Shown: positions 45,250-55,256, counted from the stretch's first letter. The stretch: DNA of 64,000 bases from Sulfuritalea sp. (GCA_021738385.1 JAIPCF010000002.1:21360-85359); one strand, 5' to 3'. Notes: generated by a model not told the origin, from the letters alone. Made by a program: numbers and translations.

Positions 45250-45675
45250 ATGCCCAGCCAGAAACTCTACGCCAGCCCGCAAGATGTGGAAGCCGCCTTC
45301 TACGAAGCTCTCGAACATGGCGATATCGAAGCCATGATGACCGTCTGGGCAGAAGATGAAGACGTGGTCTGCGTGCACCCTGGCGGCCCGCGTTTGTTAG
45401 GCTACACAGCGATACGAGAGGCTTGGCAGCGCGTTTTCTCAAGCGGCAAGCAGCTCCGGGTACGCTTGTCGCACCAGACCACCGTGACCACGCCCTTCGC
45501 CATGATCAGTACGGTGCTGGAACATATCGCCACGCTTGACGACGAGAATTTGAGTGCGCCGGTTGCCGCCACCAATGTCTATGTGCGCGGCGCCATGGGT
45601 TGGCGCATGGTGGCTCACCATGCCTCGCCGGTGCCGCCGGACAGCATTGGCGAAGCGCCGCGAATATTGCATTGA
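45250..45675 (+). CDS. NTF2-like (SnoaL/DUF4440-type) protein
   Basis: This 141-residue protein has the cone-shaped NTF2 pattern: VEAAFYEALEHGDIEAMMTVWAEDED-like start (seen as YEALEHGDIEAMMTVWA), VVCVHPGGPRLLGYTAIREA and a C-terminal WRMVAHHASP strand. Related proteins are often annotated as nuclear transport factor 2 or ketosteroid-isomerase-like, with no proven role. It starts two bases after the waaF stop and runs into the next gene at ATTGA, so the three are probably one operon. Confidence 0.8.
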   Translation: MPSQKLYASPQDVEAAFYEALEHGDIEAMMTVWAEDEDVVCVHPGGPRLLGYTAIREAWQRVFSSGKQLRVRLSHQTTVTTPFAMISTVLEHIATLDDENLSAPVAATNVYVRGAMGWRMVAHHASPVPPDSIGEAPRILH

Positions 45676-45677
45676 GC

Positions 45678-46661
45678 GTGCCAATATCCGTGGCGCCCTA
45701 CATTTCGCCATACTGGCTGCCCGGTAGCCACGCACAAACCATCTGGCCATTGTTGATCAAAGGGCCGATACCCGCCTATCGACGCGAACGCTGGGAAACG
45801 CCGGACCAGGATTTCATTGATCTGGACTGGATTGAGGGAGGCTCCGATGCGCCGTGCGTCGTTTTGTTTCATGGCCTAGAAGGCAGTTCACGCAGTCACT
45901 ATGCGCGGCGCCTGATGTTTGCCGTGAAGCAACGCGGTTGGCATGGCGTGGTGGTGCATTTTCGTGGCTGTTCCGGCGAACCGAACCGCTTGCCCCGTGC
46001 TTATCATTCGGGCGACTCGATGGAGATCGACTGGATACTGCGTCGGCTGCAGGCGCGCGGATTTCCCGCGCTATTCACTGCGGGCGTATCACTCGGCGGC
46101 AATGCCCTGCTCAAGTGGCTGGCAGAACAAGGTAATCATGCAACCACTGTGATCAGCGCAGCGGCAGCTGTCAGCGCACCGCTAGACCTGGCTGCCGCCA
46201 ATACGAAATTGTCATCCGGCTTCAACCGAATCTATGCGCTGCATTTTTTGCGCACGCTGATTCCCGCGGCACAGGCCAAGCACAACCGCTTTCCCGACCA
46301 CTTTGACATTCGCCGCGCACGGGTGGCACGCACACTGCGGGAATTCGACGATGCCGTGACCGCTCCACTGCACGGGTTCATGGGAGTCGACCATTACTAT
46401 GCGAGCAGCAGTGCAGGGCCGCTGCTGGGTGACGTGCGGACACCGACGCTGCTGCTGCACGCAGCAAACGATCCTTTTCTGCCACAGACGGCTTTGCCGC
46501 AAGTCAAGCACTTGCCTGCGAACCTGACAATAGAGATTCACCCCCGTGGCGGCCATGTTGGTTTCGTACATGGCGCCCTGCCTGGCCGCATTGACTGGCT
46601 GCCACAACGCCTGCTCGCGCACTTCGATTCCATCATGCCCAACGACTATGCCGTGCGATAA
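45678..46661 (+). CDS. YheT-family alpha/beta hydrolase
   Basis: This roughly 327-residue hydrolase has the YheT/ABHD pattern: YWLPGSHAQTIWPLL near the start, CVVLFHGLEGSSRSHYARRL, FRGCSGEPNRLPRAYHSGD, the nucleophile elbow AGVSLGGNALLKW, and the acid and histidine in HAANDPFLP and PRGGHVGFV. It may act on esters or lipids, but substrates are not known. No ATG is available: TTG 45672, which overlaps the previous stop, or GTG 45678 are candidates. Confidence 0.85.
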   Translation: MPISVAPYISPYWLPGSHAQTIWPLLIKGPIPAYRRERWETPDQDFIDLDWIEGGSDAPCVVLFHGLEGSSRSHYARRLMFAVKQRGWHGVVVHFRGCSGEPNRLPRAYHSGDSMEIDWILRRLQARGFPALFTAGVSLGGNALLKWLAEQGNHATTVISAAAAVSAPLDLAAANTKLSSGFNRIYALHFLRTLIPAAQAKHNRFPDHFDIRRARVARTLREFDDAVTAPLHGFMGVDHYYASSSAGPLLGDVRTPTLLLHAANDPFLPQTALPQVKHLPANLTIEIHPRGGHVGFVHGALPGRIDWLPQRLLAHFDSIMPNDYAVR

Positions 46662-46691
46662 TTGTGACAACTCCGTCTGACCCAAAGTCCC

Positions 46692-48068
46692 ATGCAAACT
46701 CCCGCACCTGAAATTTTCAAAGCCTACGATATTCGCGGTATCGTGCGCACAGCGCTGACTCCCAATACGGTACGACTGATCGGTCAGGCACTGGGTACCG
46801 AGGCCATTGCACGCGGCCAGACTTCAATCGTTATCGGCCGCGACGGTCGGCTGTCCGGTCCGGAACTGGCGGGGGCACTCGCCCACGGCATCACGGCCAG
46901 CGGAATTGATGTCATCGACATTGGCCGGGTACCGACCCCGATGACCTACTTTGCCGCCCACGAACTGGGTACGGATAGCTGTGTCTCGGTTACCGGCAGC
47001 CACAACCCACCCGAATACAACGGTTTGAAAATGGTGCTTGGCGGGCAAACCCTGCATGGAGAAATGATTCAGGATTTGAAGCGCCGTATCACCAGCGCCG
47101 ACTTTTGCGAAGGTCACGGCCGAGTGCGCCACGCCAATGTACGCCAACGCTATATCGACCGCATTGTCGGCGACGTCAAGCTCAGTCGGCCGATGAAAAT
47201 CGTCATCGATTGCGGCAACGGTATCGCCGGCAGTGTTGCGCCGGATTTGTTCCGCCGCATGGGATGCACCGTGACAACGCTGTTCTGTGAAGTCGATGGT
47301 CGATTTCCCAACCATCATCCGGATCCCTCGAAGCCGGAAAATCTGGTCGATCTGCAACGTGCGGTTCAAGACACGGGCGCAGAACTTGGCCTGGCTTTCG
47401 ATGGCGACGGCGACCGTCTCGGTGTGGTTACGCGCGACGGCGAGATCATTTTCCCCGACCGGCAATTGATGCTGTTTGCCGCCGACGTTTTGACCCGCAA
47501 TCCGGGTGCGCAGATCATCTTCGATGTGAAGTGTTCACGCTGGGTGGCAGAGTCGATTCGCCATCAGGGCGGCCGTCCGCTGATGTGGAACACCGGTCAC
47601 GCGCTGATCAAGACCAAGCTCAGGGAAACCGGCGCGCCACTGGCCGGCGAAATGAGCGGCCACATGTTTTTCAAGGAACGCTGGTTCGGCTTTGACGATG
47701 CGCTTTACACCGGAGCGCGTCTGCTGGAAATCGTCTCGCGCTGGAAGGATTCCAACTGGCCGCTGAAAAATCTGCCCAATTCCATCTCGACACCAGAACT
47801 CAACATTCAGATGAAAGAAGGCGAACCGCATGCACTGATTGCCAAGTTGCGGCGCGATGGCCGCTTTCCTGGTGCGCGCCAATTGATCACCATTGACGGT
47901 ATCCGTGCCGAATATGCCGACGGCTTCGGCCTGGTTCGCGCCTCGAATACCACGCCGGTGATCGTGCTGCGCTTCGAAGCGGACAGCAAAGCTGCATTGC
48001 TGCGCATCCAGAAAGAATTCAAGACGGCGCTCGGCGCTGTCTGGCCGGGCATCGACACCAGCTTCTGA
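46692..48068 (+). CDS. Phosphomannomutase/phosphoglucomutase (AlgC type)
   Basis: The 458-residue enzyme interconverts hexose 1- and 6-phosphates, feeding LPS or exopolysaccharide synthesis. It has the substrate loop FKAYDIRGIV, the phosphoserine loop TGSHNPPEYNG near residue 108, the metal loop AFDGDGDRLGVV near 240, the sugar loop GEMSGHMFFKE near 325 and the phosphate-binding RASNTTPVIVLRFE end. The GEMSGH form suits dual PMM/PGM enzymes. It follows the hydrolase by 30 bases and converges on alaS across a repeat-containing 84-base gap. Confidence 0.92.
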   Translation: MQTPAPEIFKAYDIRGIVRTALTPNTVRLIGQALGTEAIARGQTSIVIGRDGRLSGPELAGALAHGITASGIDVIDIGRVPTPMTYFAAHELGTDSCVSVTGSHNPPEYNGLKMVLGGQTLHGEMIQDLKRRITSADFCEGHGRVRHANVRQRYIDRIVGDVKLSRPMKIVIDCGNGIAGSVAPDLFRRMGCTVTTLFCEVDGRFPNHHPDPSKPENLVDLQRAVQDTGAELGLAFDGDGDRLGVVTRDGEIIFPDRQLMLFAADVLTRNPGAQIIFDVKCSRWVAESIRHQGGRPLMWNTGHALIKTKLRETGAPLAGEMSGHMFFKERWFGFDDALYTGARLLEIVSRWKDSNWPLKNLPNSISTPELNIQMKEGEPHALIAKLRRDGRFPGARQLITIDGIRAEYADGFGLVRASNTTPVIVLRFEADSKAALLRIQKEFKTALGAVWPGIDTSF

Positions 48069-48087
48069 AGCCGCGCCGTATTACCAG

Positions 48088-48153
48088 CGCCAGCGCTGTG
48101 CGTCCCTCTGGGAACTTTTACAGCTCCGACCCGTCCCCCCAGCGCCGACTTTT
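48088..48153. repeat. Dispersed repeat between pmm and alaS
   Basis: 48088-48120 matches the ispH-internal segment 31122-31154 at 30 of 33 bases. It is followed by a second unit ending AGCGCCGACTTTT (48141-48153), a 13-mer also present at 47097 and 63466. The second unit touches the alaS stop codon. Confidence 0.72.
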
Positions 48154-50774
48154 TAGAGCTTCGCGCCGACCCAAGCCGCGACCGAGGCCAGCGCCGCCGG
48201 CAATGCCGCCGGATTGGTGCCGCCGGCCTGGGCCATGTCTGGCCGCCCGCCGCCCTTGCCGCCGACCTGCTGGGCGACGAAATTGACCAGCTCGCCGGCC
48301 TTGATTTTGCCGGTGAGATCGGCGGTGACACCAGCAATCAGACTCACCTTGCCAGCATTGGCACTGGCCAAGACGATGGCGGCATGTTTGAGTTTGTCCT
48401 TGAGTTTATCCAGCGTCTCGCGCAAGGCCGTGGCGTCGGCACCTTCGAGCGTGGCCGCCAGGACCTTGACATCCTTGACATCGACCGCCCGCGCGACCAG
48501 ATCGTCGCCTTGCGAGGAAGCGAGCTTGCCCTTGAGCGCGGCCAGTTCGCGTTCAAGTTTGCGCACCTGCTCCAACACCACGGCGACGCGCGCCGGCACG
48601 TCCAGCGGCAGCACTTTCAAGGTGCCGGCAACACCGCCCAGAGCCGATTCCATGCCCTGCATGTAGTCGAGCGCGCGATCGCCGCAGATCGCTTCGACGC
48701 GACGCACGCCGGCAGCGACACCGCCTTCGGCGACGATGCTGAACAGCCCGATGTCGCCGGTGCGCCGCACGTGCGTGCCGCCGCACAGTTCGCGCGAAGT
48801 GCCGATATCGATAACGCGCACTTCGTCGCCGTACTTTTCGCCGAATAACATCATCGCGCCCAGACGCTGCGCTTCGGCGATTGGCAGGACGCGGGTTTCG
48901 CATTCCGTATTGACGAGCACTTCGGCATTGACCAGATTTTCGACGCGGCGGATTTCCTCGTTGGACATCGGTTGCGAATGGAGGAAATCGAAACGGGTTT
49001 TATCCGTGTCGACCTGGGAACCCTTTTGCTGCACATGCGCGCCAAGCACGTCGCGCAAGGCCTTGTGCATCAGATGGGTGGCGGAATGGTGGCGCATGGT
49101 GCGGGCGCGCGCCAGGGTGTCGACTCTCGCCGTCACGCCATTGCCGACTTTCAGCATGCCTGTGCTCACCACACCGTGATGGCCGAATACCGCGGCCTGG
49201 ATCTTCTGTGTGTCCTCGACGGCGAAAATGCCGTGGGTTGAACGCAGTTCGCCGCGATCGCCGACCTGGCCGCCGGACTCGGCATAAAAGGGCGTGTCGT
49301 CGAGCACGACCACGCCGATTTCACCTTCCTTCAGCTCATTGACCGCCGTGCCGTCCCGATACAAGGCCAGTATGTTGCCGCGCGCTTCCAGCGCTTCGTA
49401 CCCGTGGAATGCGGTCGCCGGGCCGTCGTATTCGAGATTTGCCGCCATCTTGAATTTGCCGGCGGCGCGCGCCTGTTCCTTCTGCCGCGTCATGGCCGCG
49501 TCGAAGGCGGCGCTGTCTACGCTCATCTGGCGCTCGCGGCAAATGTCGGCCGTCAAGTCGAGCGGGAAACCGTAGGTGTCGTGCAGCTTGAACGCCGTTT
49601 CACCGTCGAAGATCGTTGCACCAACTTTATCCATCGACTCCAGTTCGGTCTCGAGTATCGCCATGCCATGTTCGATGGTGGCGAAAAACCGCTCCTCCTC
49701 CTGCTTGAGCACCTCCATCACGCGCGTCTTGTCACTGACCAATTCCGGAAAGGCGGCACCCATCTCGGCGACCAGATCGGGCACCATGCGGTGAAAAAAG
49801 GCGCGGCGCGCGCCGAGCTTCCAGCCGTGACGAATAGCGCGACGGATGATTCGGCGCAGGACGTAGCCGCGCCCTTCATTTCCGGGGATGACGCCGTCAG
49901 CGATCAGGAAGGAACAGGCGCGAATGTGATCGGCCAACACGCGTAGGGATGGGCTGTCCATGTCGGCATCCGACGTCTCACGCGCGGCTGCGGCGATCAG
50001 CGCCTGAAACAGATCGATTTCATAGTTGGCATGGACATGTTGCAAGACTGCCGAAATGCGTTCGAGGCCCATGCCGGTATCAACTGACGGTTTGGGCAGC
50101 GGATGCATCACGCCGGCCTCGTCACGATTGAACTGCATGAAGACGTTGTTCCAGATTTCAATGTAGCGGTCGCCGTCCTCGTCCTCGCTGCCCGGAGGAC
50201 CGCCCCAGATATGCTCGCCGTGGTCGTAGAAAATTTCGGTGCACGGACCACAAGGCCCTGTGTCGCCCATCATCCAGAAATTGTCCGAGGCGTAGCGCGC
50301 ACCCTTGTTGTCGCCAATACGAATCACACGCTCGGGTGGCATGCCGATATCATTGGTCCAGATATCGTAGGCTTCGTCGTCTTCGGCGTAGACCGTTACC
50401 CAGAGCTTGTCGGCCGGCAGCTTGAAAACATCGACCAGCAACTCCCACGCATACTTGATTGCATCGCGCTTGAAGTAGTCGCCAAAGCTGAAATTGCCCA
50501 ACATTTCGAAAAATGTGTGATGCCGCGCGGTGTAGCCCACGTTTTCCAGATCGTTGTGCTTGCCTCCGGCGCGCACGCATTTTTGCGAACTCACGGCGCG
50601 ACTGTAGCTGCGCTTGTCAAAGCCGAGAAACACGTCCTTGAACTGGTTCATTCCGGCATTGGTGAATAGCAGCGTCGGGTCTTCGTGCGGCACCAGTGAA
50701 CTGGAGGCCACTATCTGGTGACCTTTCGACGCAAAAAAATCGAGGAAAGCCTGGCGAATTTCGGAGCTTTTCAT
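48153..50774 (-). CDS. alaS: Alanyl-tRNA synthetase
   Basis: The 873-residue class II synthetase shows motif 1 at the N-terminus ([20 protein letters not shown]), [14 protein letters not shown], motif 3-type [17 protein letters not shown] near 295, the editing-domain zinc sites [12 protein letters not shown] near 562 and [10 protein letters not shown] near 665, and a C-terminal DHHA1 domain with [15 protein letters not shown]. Length is standard. tRNA-Ala(CGC) lies about 5 kb downstream in the window. It is monocistronic by spacing. Confidence 0.97.
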   Translation of the reverse strand: MKSSEIRQAFLDFFASKGHQIVASSSLVPHEDPTLLFTNAGMNQFKDVFLGFDKRSYSRAVSSQKCVRAGGKHNDLENVGYTARHHTFFEMLGNFSFGDYFKRDAIKYAWELLVDVFKLPADKLWVTVYAEDDEAYDIWTNDIGMPPERVIRIGDNKGARYASDNFWMMGDTGPCGPCTEIFYDHGEHIWGGPPGSEDEDGDRYIEIWNNVFMQFNRDEAGVMHPLPKPSVDTGMGLERISAVLQHVHANYEIDLFQALIAAAARETSDADMDSPSLRVLADHIRACSFLIADGVIPGNEGRGYVLRRIIRRAIRHGWKLGARRAFFHRMVPDLVAEMGAAFPELVSDKTRVMEVLKQEEERFFATIEHGMAILETELESMDKVGATIFDGETAFKLHDTYGFPLDLTADICRERQMSVDSAAFDAAMTRQKEQARAAGKFKMAANLEYDGPATAFHGYEALEARGNILALYRDGTAVNELKEGEIGVVVLDDTPFYAESGGQVGDRGELRSTHGIFAVEDTQKIQAAVFGHHGVVSTGMLKVGNGVTARVDTLARARTMRHHSATHLMHKALRDVLGAHVQQKGSQVDTDKTRFDFLHSQPMSNEEIRRVENLVNAEVLVNTECETRVLPIAEAQRLGAMMLFGEKYGDEVRVIDIGTSRELCGGTHVRRTGDIGLFSIVAEGGVAAGVRRVEAICGDRALDYMQGMESALGGVAGTLKVLPLDVPARVAVVLEQVRKLERELAALKGKLASSQGDDLVARAVDVKDVKVLAATLEGADATALRETLDKLKDKLKHAAIVLASANAGKVSLIAGVTADLTGKIKAGELVNFVAQQVGGKGGGRPDMAQAGGTNPAALPAALASVAAWVGAKL

Positions 50775-50993
50775 GGCAGTAGAGCTTCACTGATGCAAAG
50801 CTGGGATTTTACGTCAGCAGGCTACAAAAAAAGCCTCCACAAGCGGGTTTTGGCCGCGTCAAACCCTATTGCCTCTTCTTGCGAGGACGGTCCTGCCTGC
50901 CAACTTGATTCCGATACGAAACTCCCAGGTGCGGAATAACTCCGGCGACAGGGCAACGCAGCAATAGAGCACCTGGCTCTTGATTTACCGCGC

Positions 50994-51710
50994 CTACATT
51001 TCTGCGGTAACCCAAAGATCGGGGCGATCAGTAAACACCGCACTGACGCCCATCGCGAACAGTCGCCCGGCCTCGTCACGATTATTGACTGTGTAGCAGG
51101 CCAGTGAAAAACCACCAGCACGCACTGCACTGGCCACCTCGGCAGTCACCCCCCGTGCCTGCGCATGCAGTGCCATCGCACCCAAATCGGCCAAGCGCTC
51201 GCGCCAGTCGGCCGGGATCGTCTCAACCAGCATGGCGCGAGGCAGCAAGGGCGCTGCGGCCGCTGCCGAGCGCAAAGCCTCTGGCGAAAAAGAGGACAAC
51301 ACCAGACTGCAACTCGCAGCCACGGCGTGCCGCGCCACCATGCGGCCGGTCTCAGCATCCTGACCGGACGAGGGTTTGATTTCGACGTTGGCCCACAAGC
51401 CAAGTTCGGCGCACAAGCTCAAAACCTGATCGAGTGTTGGCACCGGTTCTGCTGTGAAACCCGGATGAAACCAGGCGCCCGCATCCAGTTGGCCAATCTG
51501 GCTGCATGCCAGTTCCGCCACCCGTCCACGCCCGGCGGTAGTGCGCTCCAAAGTCTCGTCGTGCATCAGAACCGGCACGCCGTCAGCACTCAGCATGGCG
51601 TCAAACTCGACGCCACGACACCCCAGGCGGGCCGCGATGCGTAGTCCAGCCAGAGTGTTTTCCGGTGCCAGCGCACCACCGCAGCGATGGGCGATGATGC
51701 GCGGATACAT
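50994..51710 (-). CDS. ugpQ: Glycerophosphodiester phosphodiesterase
   Basis: UgpQ releases sn-glycerol 3-phosphate from glycerophosphodiesters. The 238-residue TIM-barrel protein has the GDPD signature IIAHRCGGALAPENTLAGL (with HRCGG in place of the more usual HRGG), EFDAMLSADGVPVLMHDETL near 35-55 and ANVEIKP near 115. It has no signal peptide, so it is cytoplasmic. Its start shares one base with the ugpB stop (TAATG), so the two genes are coupled and should act on the same substrates. Confidence 0.9.
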   Translation of the reverse strand: MYPRIIAHRCGGALAPENTLAGLRIAARLGCRGVEFDAMLSADGVPVLMHDETLERTTAGRGRVAELACSQIGQLDAGAWFHPGFTAEPVPTLDQVLSLCAELGLWANVEIKPSSGQDAETGRMVARHAVAASCSLVLSSFSPEALRSAAAAAPLLPRAMLVETIPADWRERLADLGAMALHAQARGVTAEVASAVRAGGFSLACYTVNNRDEAGRLFAMGVSAVFTDRPDLWVTAEM

Positions 51711-52969
51711 TATCGGGGGGCTACAGCGACCGCGCTGGGCGGCGTGGCAATCGCCTCATTGACTCGGCGTACGGTGTTGTCCAGAGCCTCCTTCGCAGCG
51801 CGGCCGTTATTCCAGACAAACTCCACTTCCTCGCCGAGAAACTGATGCAGGCGGTCGCGTATCAGTCCATGCTTGACCCGCGTGCTGCCTTTTTGCGAAA
51901 CCGACAAGCGCTTCTGTGCCGCATCCAGCAAGTGCGGAGGAATGTCCGATCCACGCAACGACTCAACAGCCGTCGGCGTCATCGGCAGATAACTGGTGGC
52001 GTGCACCCATTCCTTCTGCACCTCAGGTCGCATCAAGAAAGCTACAAAGCGTGCTGCCAGCCGGTCCTCGTCTTTCTTGTTTCCGGCCAGAACCCAAAGC
52101 CCGGCGCCGTCAGGCAGTACATTATTTGGCTTGGGCGCATAGACATCGTCGTAATGGGGCAAGGGCCCGACACCGATATCGATGCCGGCGCTTCGTGCGT
52201 CGGCATACAGGGATGATTCACCGGTCAACATCGCGCATTCGCCGCTAAGAAAGCGTTGATTGCCCTCGCGAGCCGGCCCTGAATAGTGAAAATAGCTGCT
52301 CTTTTGCCAGCTCGCCAGCAGCGCAAGGTGTTTGACATTGACCATGCCATTGGCCAGTATCGTATTTAGCTTGCCTACTTTAGCGACCATCGGTTCATTG
52401 GCCTGCTCCGACACATTCTCGGAATGAATCCAGGCAAATCGCGCCGTGGTCAAAGGGCACTTGCTGCCGCTGTCACGAATTTTGCCGGCCACCTCTTGTA
52501 AATCCCACCAAGTTTTTACCGGCTTATCGGGGTCAATACCGGCCTTGCGCAAAACCGCGCGGTTGGTGAACAACACCGGCAGCGAAAGCCCCAGTGGAAG
52601 CGCCTGAATACGTCCGTGAACATCGTCCAACGCGGCGGCCACCTGCGGATAGAACTGCTTCGAATTGAACTTTTGTCCGGCTTTTCGCATGAGATCGTCC
52701 AATGGACGAAAGCGCGGGCGGGTTCCAAAAAAAGCCATGCTGTCGTCGGGATCAAGCAAAGCCAGATGCGGGAGCAACTGCCGATTCTCCACTCCTCGGG
52801 AATCCTGAAGCAACACCCGGCCCTTGCCCTTTTGTCCGTCGTTGAATCGCAACACCAGCGTCGCCAAGGCATCCAGCTTCTTGCCGTCGAGATCGTGACG
52901 CAAGCTGATATCCTGAGCAGAAGCCATGAAGGCAATACAACAGCCGAGCAAAATCCAGAGAATTTTCAT
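51710..52969 (-). CDS. ugpB: Periplasmic sn-glycerol-3-phosphate-binding protein (UgpB-like)
   Basis: The 419-residue protein has a signal peptide (MKILWILLGCCIAFMASAQ) and the family 1 solute-binding fold. Motifs resembling UgpB include PFGTRPRFRPL-like FFGTRPRFRPLDD, ALPLGLSLPVLFTNRAVLRK, TTARFAWIHSENVSEQANEP and the C-terminal PSYLPMTPTAVESL-like block (TSYLPMTPTAVESLRGS). I start at ATG 52969, with GGGA upstream. The membrane partners UgpA, UgpE and UgpC are not next to it. It is coupled to ugpQ. Confidence 0.82.
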   Translation of the reverse strand: MKILWILLGCCIAFMASAQDISLRHDLDGKKLDALATLVLRFNDGQKGKGRVLLQDSRGVENRQLLPHLALLDPDDSMAFFGTRPRFRPLDDLMRKAGQKFNSKQFYPQVAAALDDVHGRIQALPLGLSLPVLFTNRAVLRKAGIDPDKPVKTWWDLQEVAGKIRDSGSKCPLTTARFAWIHSENVSEQANEPMVAKVGKLNTILANGMVNVKHLALLASWQKSSYFHYSGPAREGNQRFLSGECAMLTGESSLYADARSAGIDIGVGPLPHYDDVYAPKPNNVLPDGAGLWVLAGNKKDEDRLAARFVAFLMRPEVQKEWVHATSYLPMTPTAVESLRGSDIPPHLLDAAQKRLSVSQKGSTRVKHGLIRDRLHQFLGEEVEFVWNNGRAAKEALDNTVRRVNEAIATPPSAVAVAPR

Positions 52970-53115
52970 ACAACGTCCCATATCCATTCAACAGGCAGGA
53001 GTTTATACGTGATCTCTTTCTTCCCGGAAAAGCCTCTCGGGGTTAAGTTGGCAACTCAGCCATATTGGCTTGCAGGACAAGCGAAGCGGCGCTTTTAGCC
53101 CGCTGTGGAACTGAT

Positions 53116-53691
53116 ATGAATAATGCCCAAAGAATCGCACTGGTCGCCGCAGTCGCCAATCTGGTGCTACTTCTGCTATTTCCACCCTATGACTACGTTT
53201 CTCTGCAGCAAGGCAACATCCCCACGTTCGATGGCTTTTTCTTTGCGTTTGGCTCGCACCCGAACCGGGTCATCAATACAAGCTTTCTTGCTCTTGAGCT
53301 CATCGTCGTGCTGATCAACTTCTGCATCGCCCTGCTTTTGCTGCGCACCACTCCGCTGAAACAATTACGACGTCCGGGCGGCAACCGTCAGCAACGAATT
53401 GTCCTGGTCTTGGTCGCGGTCAACCTGGTTTTGATCATTCTGTTTCCGCCATTCGAGTATTTTTCGGCGATCACCAAAGCCGCGCTACCGACCTTCGAAG
53501 GCTTCTATTTCCTGTTCGGCGACAATTCATTGCGGCAACTGGTGACGCCCATTCTGTATATCGAAGTTGCTCTGGTTATCATTAACGGCGCGATGCTCTG
53601 GATGCTGCTCAAGGACAAGACCGCCGATGAGGTATCCGCCGATCAGCTTCGTGCCTTGGCGAGACGCGTCAGCGCTACACAAAAAAAGTGA
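53116..53691 (+). CDS. Membrane protein with internal duplication (four helices)
   Basis: I do not recognise a named family. The 191-residue protein consists of two similar halves. Each starts with RI-x-LV-x3-AVNLVL-like helix (QRIALVAAVANLVLLLLFPP; QRIVLVLVAVNLVLIILFPP), then D/E-Y, a segment ending PTF-D/E-GF-Y/F-F-x-FG, and a second helix. This gives four predicted membrane segments and a charged C-terminal tail. GGAA lies six bases before ATG 53116. It stands alone, upstream of tRNA-Arg and divergent from ugpB. Confidence 0.78.
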   Translation: MNNAQRIALVAAVANLVLLLLFPPYDYVSLQQGNIPTFDGFFFAFGSHPNRVINTSFLALELIVVLINFCIALLLLRTTPLKQLRRPGGNRQQRIVLVLVAVNLVLIILFPPFEYFSAITKAALPTFEGFYFLFGDNSLRQLVTPILYIEVALVIINGAMLWMLLKDKTADEVSADQLRALARRVSATQKK

Positions 53692-53734
53692 CTCTCAGCT
53701 CCATCCAACCGATGGGCGACACCAAGTATTGATC

Positions 53735-53762
53735 TTGTTTTCAGCGATTTCTTCGGTATAAT
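53735..53762 (+). promoter_or_regulatory. Sigma-70 promoter of tRNA-Arg
   Basis: TTGTTT (53735-53740), a 16-base spacer and a perfect TATAAT (53757-53762) precede the tRNA by 13 bases. A transcription start near 53769 is expected. Confidence 0.8.
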
Positions 53763-53775
53763 CGCGCCCTCTTAA

Positions 53776-53852
53776 GCGCCCGTAGCTCATCTGGATAGAG
53801 TACTTGGCTACGAACCAAGGGGTAGGGAGTTCGAATCTCTCCGGGCGCACCA
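53776..53852 (+). tRNA. tRNA-Arg (anticodon ACG)
   Basis: The cloverleaf has acceptor GCGCCCG/CGGGCGC, anticodon stem CTTGG/CCAAG with loop CTACGAA, T loop TTCGAAT and an encoded CCA. Anticodon ACG, normally edited to inosine, reads CGN Arg codons. Confidence 0.96.
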
Positions 53853-53861
53853 GTAAAATCA

Positions 53862-53899
53862 AGCGGTTAGAAGTGTGAGCTTCTAACCGCTTTTTGTTT
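53862..53899 (+). terminator. Rho-independent terminator of tRNA-Arg
   Basis: A perfect 12-bp stem (AGCGGTTAGAAG/CTTCTAACCGCT) with a six-base loop is followed by TTTTGTTTG. It starts nine bases after the tRNA. Confidence 0.93.
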
Positions 53900-54116
53900 G
53901 TCCGTAGAATTTGGGAAAGCTTGGTGCGTATCTGTCGATTGCTTTACCTCGCCCAAGAGCCGGACCGATATCGAGAGTCCCGGGAAAAGAAGTTAAAGGC
54001 ACGGGAGCAATGGAAACCTGTCTCATGTCCAGCCATCCCGGACCAAAAAAGCCAACGCAGGCACAGGCCACAACTGAGAAATAAACTGGAAGCTGAATAC
54101 TCGCTCGGGAATACCC

Positions 54117-55229
54117 ATGAATACCATTGATTTCCTGGTCCGCAAAGATCAACTCAGCCAAATCGAACTGCGCGAAGTACCTGGTATCCACCTCGAAGAA
54201 GCGCAAGTGCGACTTGGCATTGAAAAGTTTGCACTGACGGCCAACAACATCACCTATGCCGCATTTGGCGAGGCCATGAATTACTGGGGCTTCTATCCGG
54301 CTGAGGCTGGCTGGGGACACATACCGGTATGGGGCTTCGCCAGTATTCTCGAATCACGACACCCCAACATTCAGGTCGGTGAAAAATTCTATGGTTACTA
54401 CCCGATGTCATCAAGCGTTGTCTTGCAATCTCAGCGGATGTCACCGGCGGGATTCATGGACGGTGCAGAACATCGTGCGACGCTGCACCCGGTTTACAAC
54501 AGCTACTCGCGTTGCAGCGCGGATCCGTTCTACACCAGACAAACAGAGGATGTTCAGGCCCTGCTGCGCCCGCTTTTCATCACCTCGTGGCTGATCGATG
54601 ATTTCCTAGCGGACAACAAATTCTTTGGTGCCACAGATAACGGCACCGGCGTGATGTTGTTGTCCAGCGCTTCGAGCAAAACCGCCTATGGCACCGCCTT
54701 TCAACTCGCGCAACGCGAAGGCGTCGAGGTTGTTGGCTTGACGTCTACCGCCAACCTCGAGTTTTGTCGCAGCCTGGGTTGTTATCACCGGGTGCTGAGC
54801 TACGATCAGCTTGACCAGGTCGCGGCTGACTCAGCCTGCATCTATATCGACTTTGCCGGCAACGCCGATCTGCGCAAAAGCGTTCATACCCGTTTTGCCA
54901 ATCTGAGTTACAGCAGTTCCATCGGTGGGACCCACATCGAACAACTTGGTGGCGCCAAAGATCTTCCGGGACCGCGCGCGACGCTGTTTTTTGCGCCGGC
55001 TCAAATCAAGAAGCGAAACTCAGAATGGGGTGCAGACCTTCTCGGCCAGCGTCTTCTGCAATCATGGAAAGCATTCATAGAAAAAGTCTGCGACCCGGTC
55101 GCGCCATGGCTCATTGTCGAGCACCACATTGGCGAGGAAGCGGTCAAGGCCGCCTATATTTCGGTACTGGGAGGACATGGCAACCCACGATTGGGGCACA
55201 TGCTCTCGCTGGCAGCCGACGCGGCTTGA
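54117..55229 (+). CDS. DUF2855 family protein
   Basis: The 370-residue protein matches the DUF2855 pattern: an N-terminal part resembling medium-chain quinone oxidoreductases (LTANNITYAAFGEAMNYWGF, then GHIPVWGFASILES), YYPMSSSVVLQ, RPLFITSWLIDDFLADN, and a degenerate nucleotide-binding segment (MLLSSASSKTAYGTAFQLA). A reductase-like role is possible, but no activity is established. It has no neighbours of known pathway: tRNA-Arg lies upstream and a small membrane protein converges from downstream. The 220 bases ahead of it show no strong promoter. Confidence 0.83.
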   Translation: MNTIDFLVRKDQLSQIELREVPGIHLEEAQVRLGIEKFALTANNITYAAFGEAMNYWGFYPAEAGWGHIPVWGFASILESRHPNIQVGEKFYGYYPMSSSVVLQSQRMSPAGFMDGAEHRATLHPVYNSYSRCSADPFYTRQTEDVQALLRPLFITSWLIDDFLADNKFFGATDNGTGVMLLSSASSKTAYGTAFQLAQREGVEVVGLTSTANLEFCRSLGCYHRVLSYDQLDQVAADSACIYIDFAGNADLRKSVHTRFANLSYSSSIGGTHIEQLGGAKDLPGPRATLFFAPAQIKKRNSEWGADLLGQRLLQSWKAFIEKVCDPVAPWLIVEHHIGEEAVKAAYISVLGGHGNPRLGHMLSLAADAA

Positions 55230-55256
55230 GTTGTTCGCCTTGCGCTACTGGAGACG

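Noticed and set aside
50825..50860. T-rich run after a G/C segment downstream of ugpQ, possible terminator
   Set aside because: The preceding sequence does not form a convincing stem, although seven T residues follow on the minus strand.
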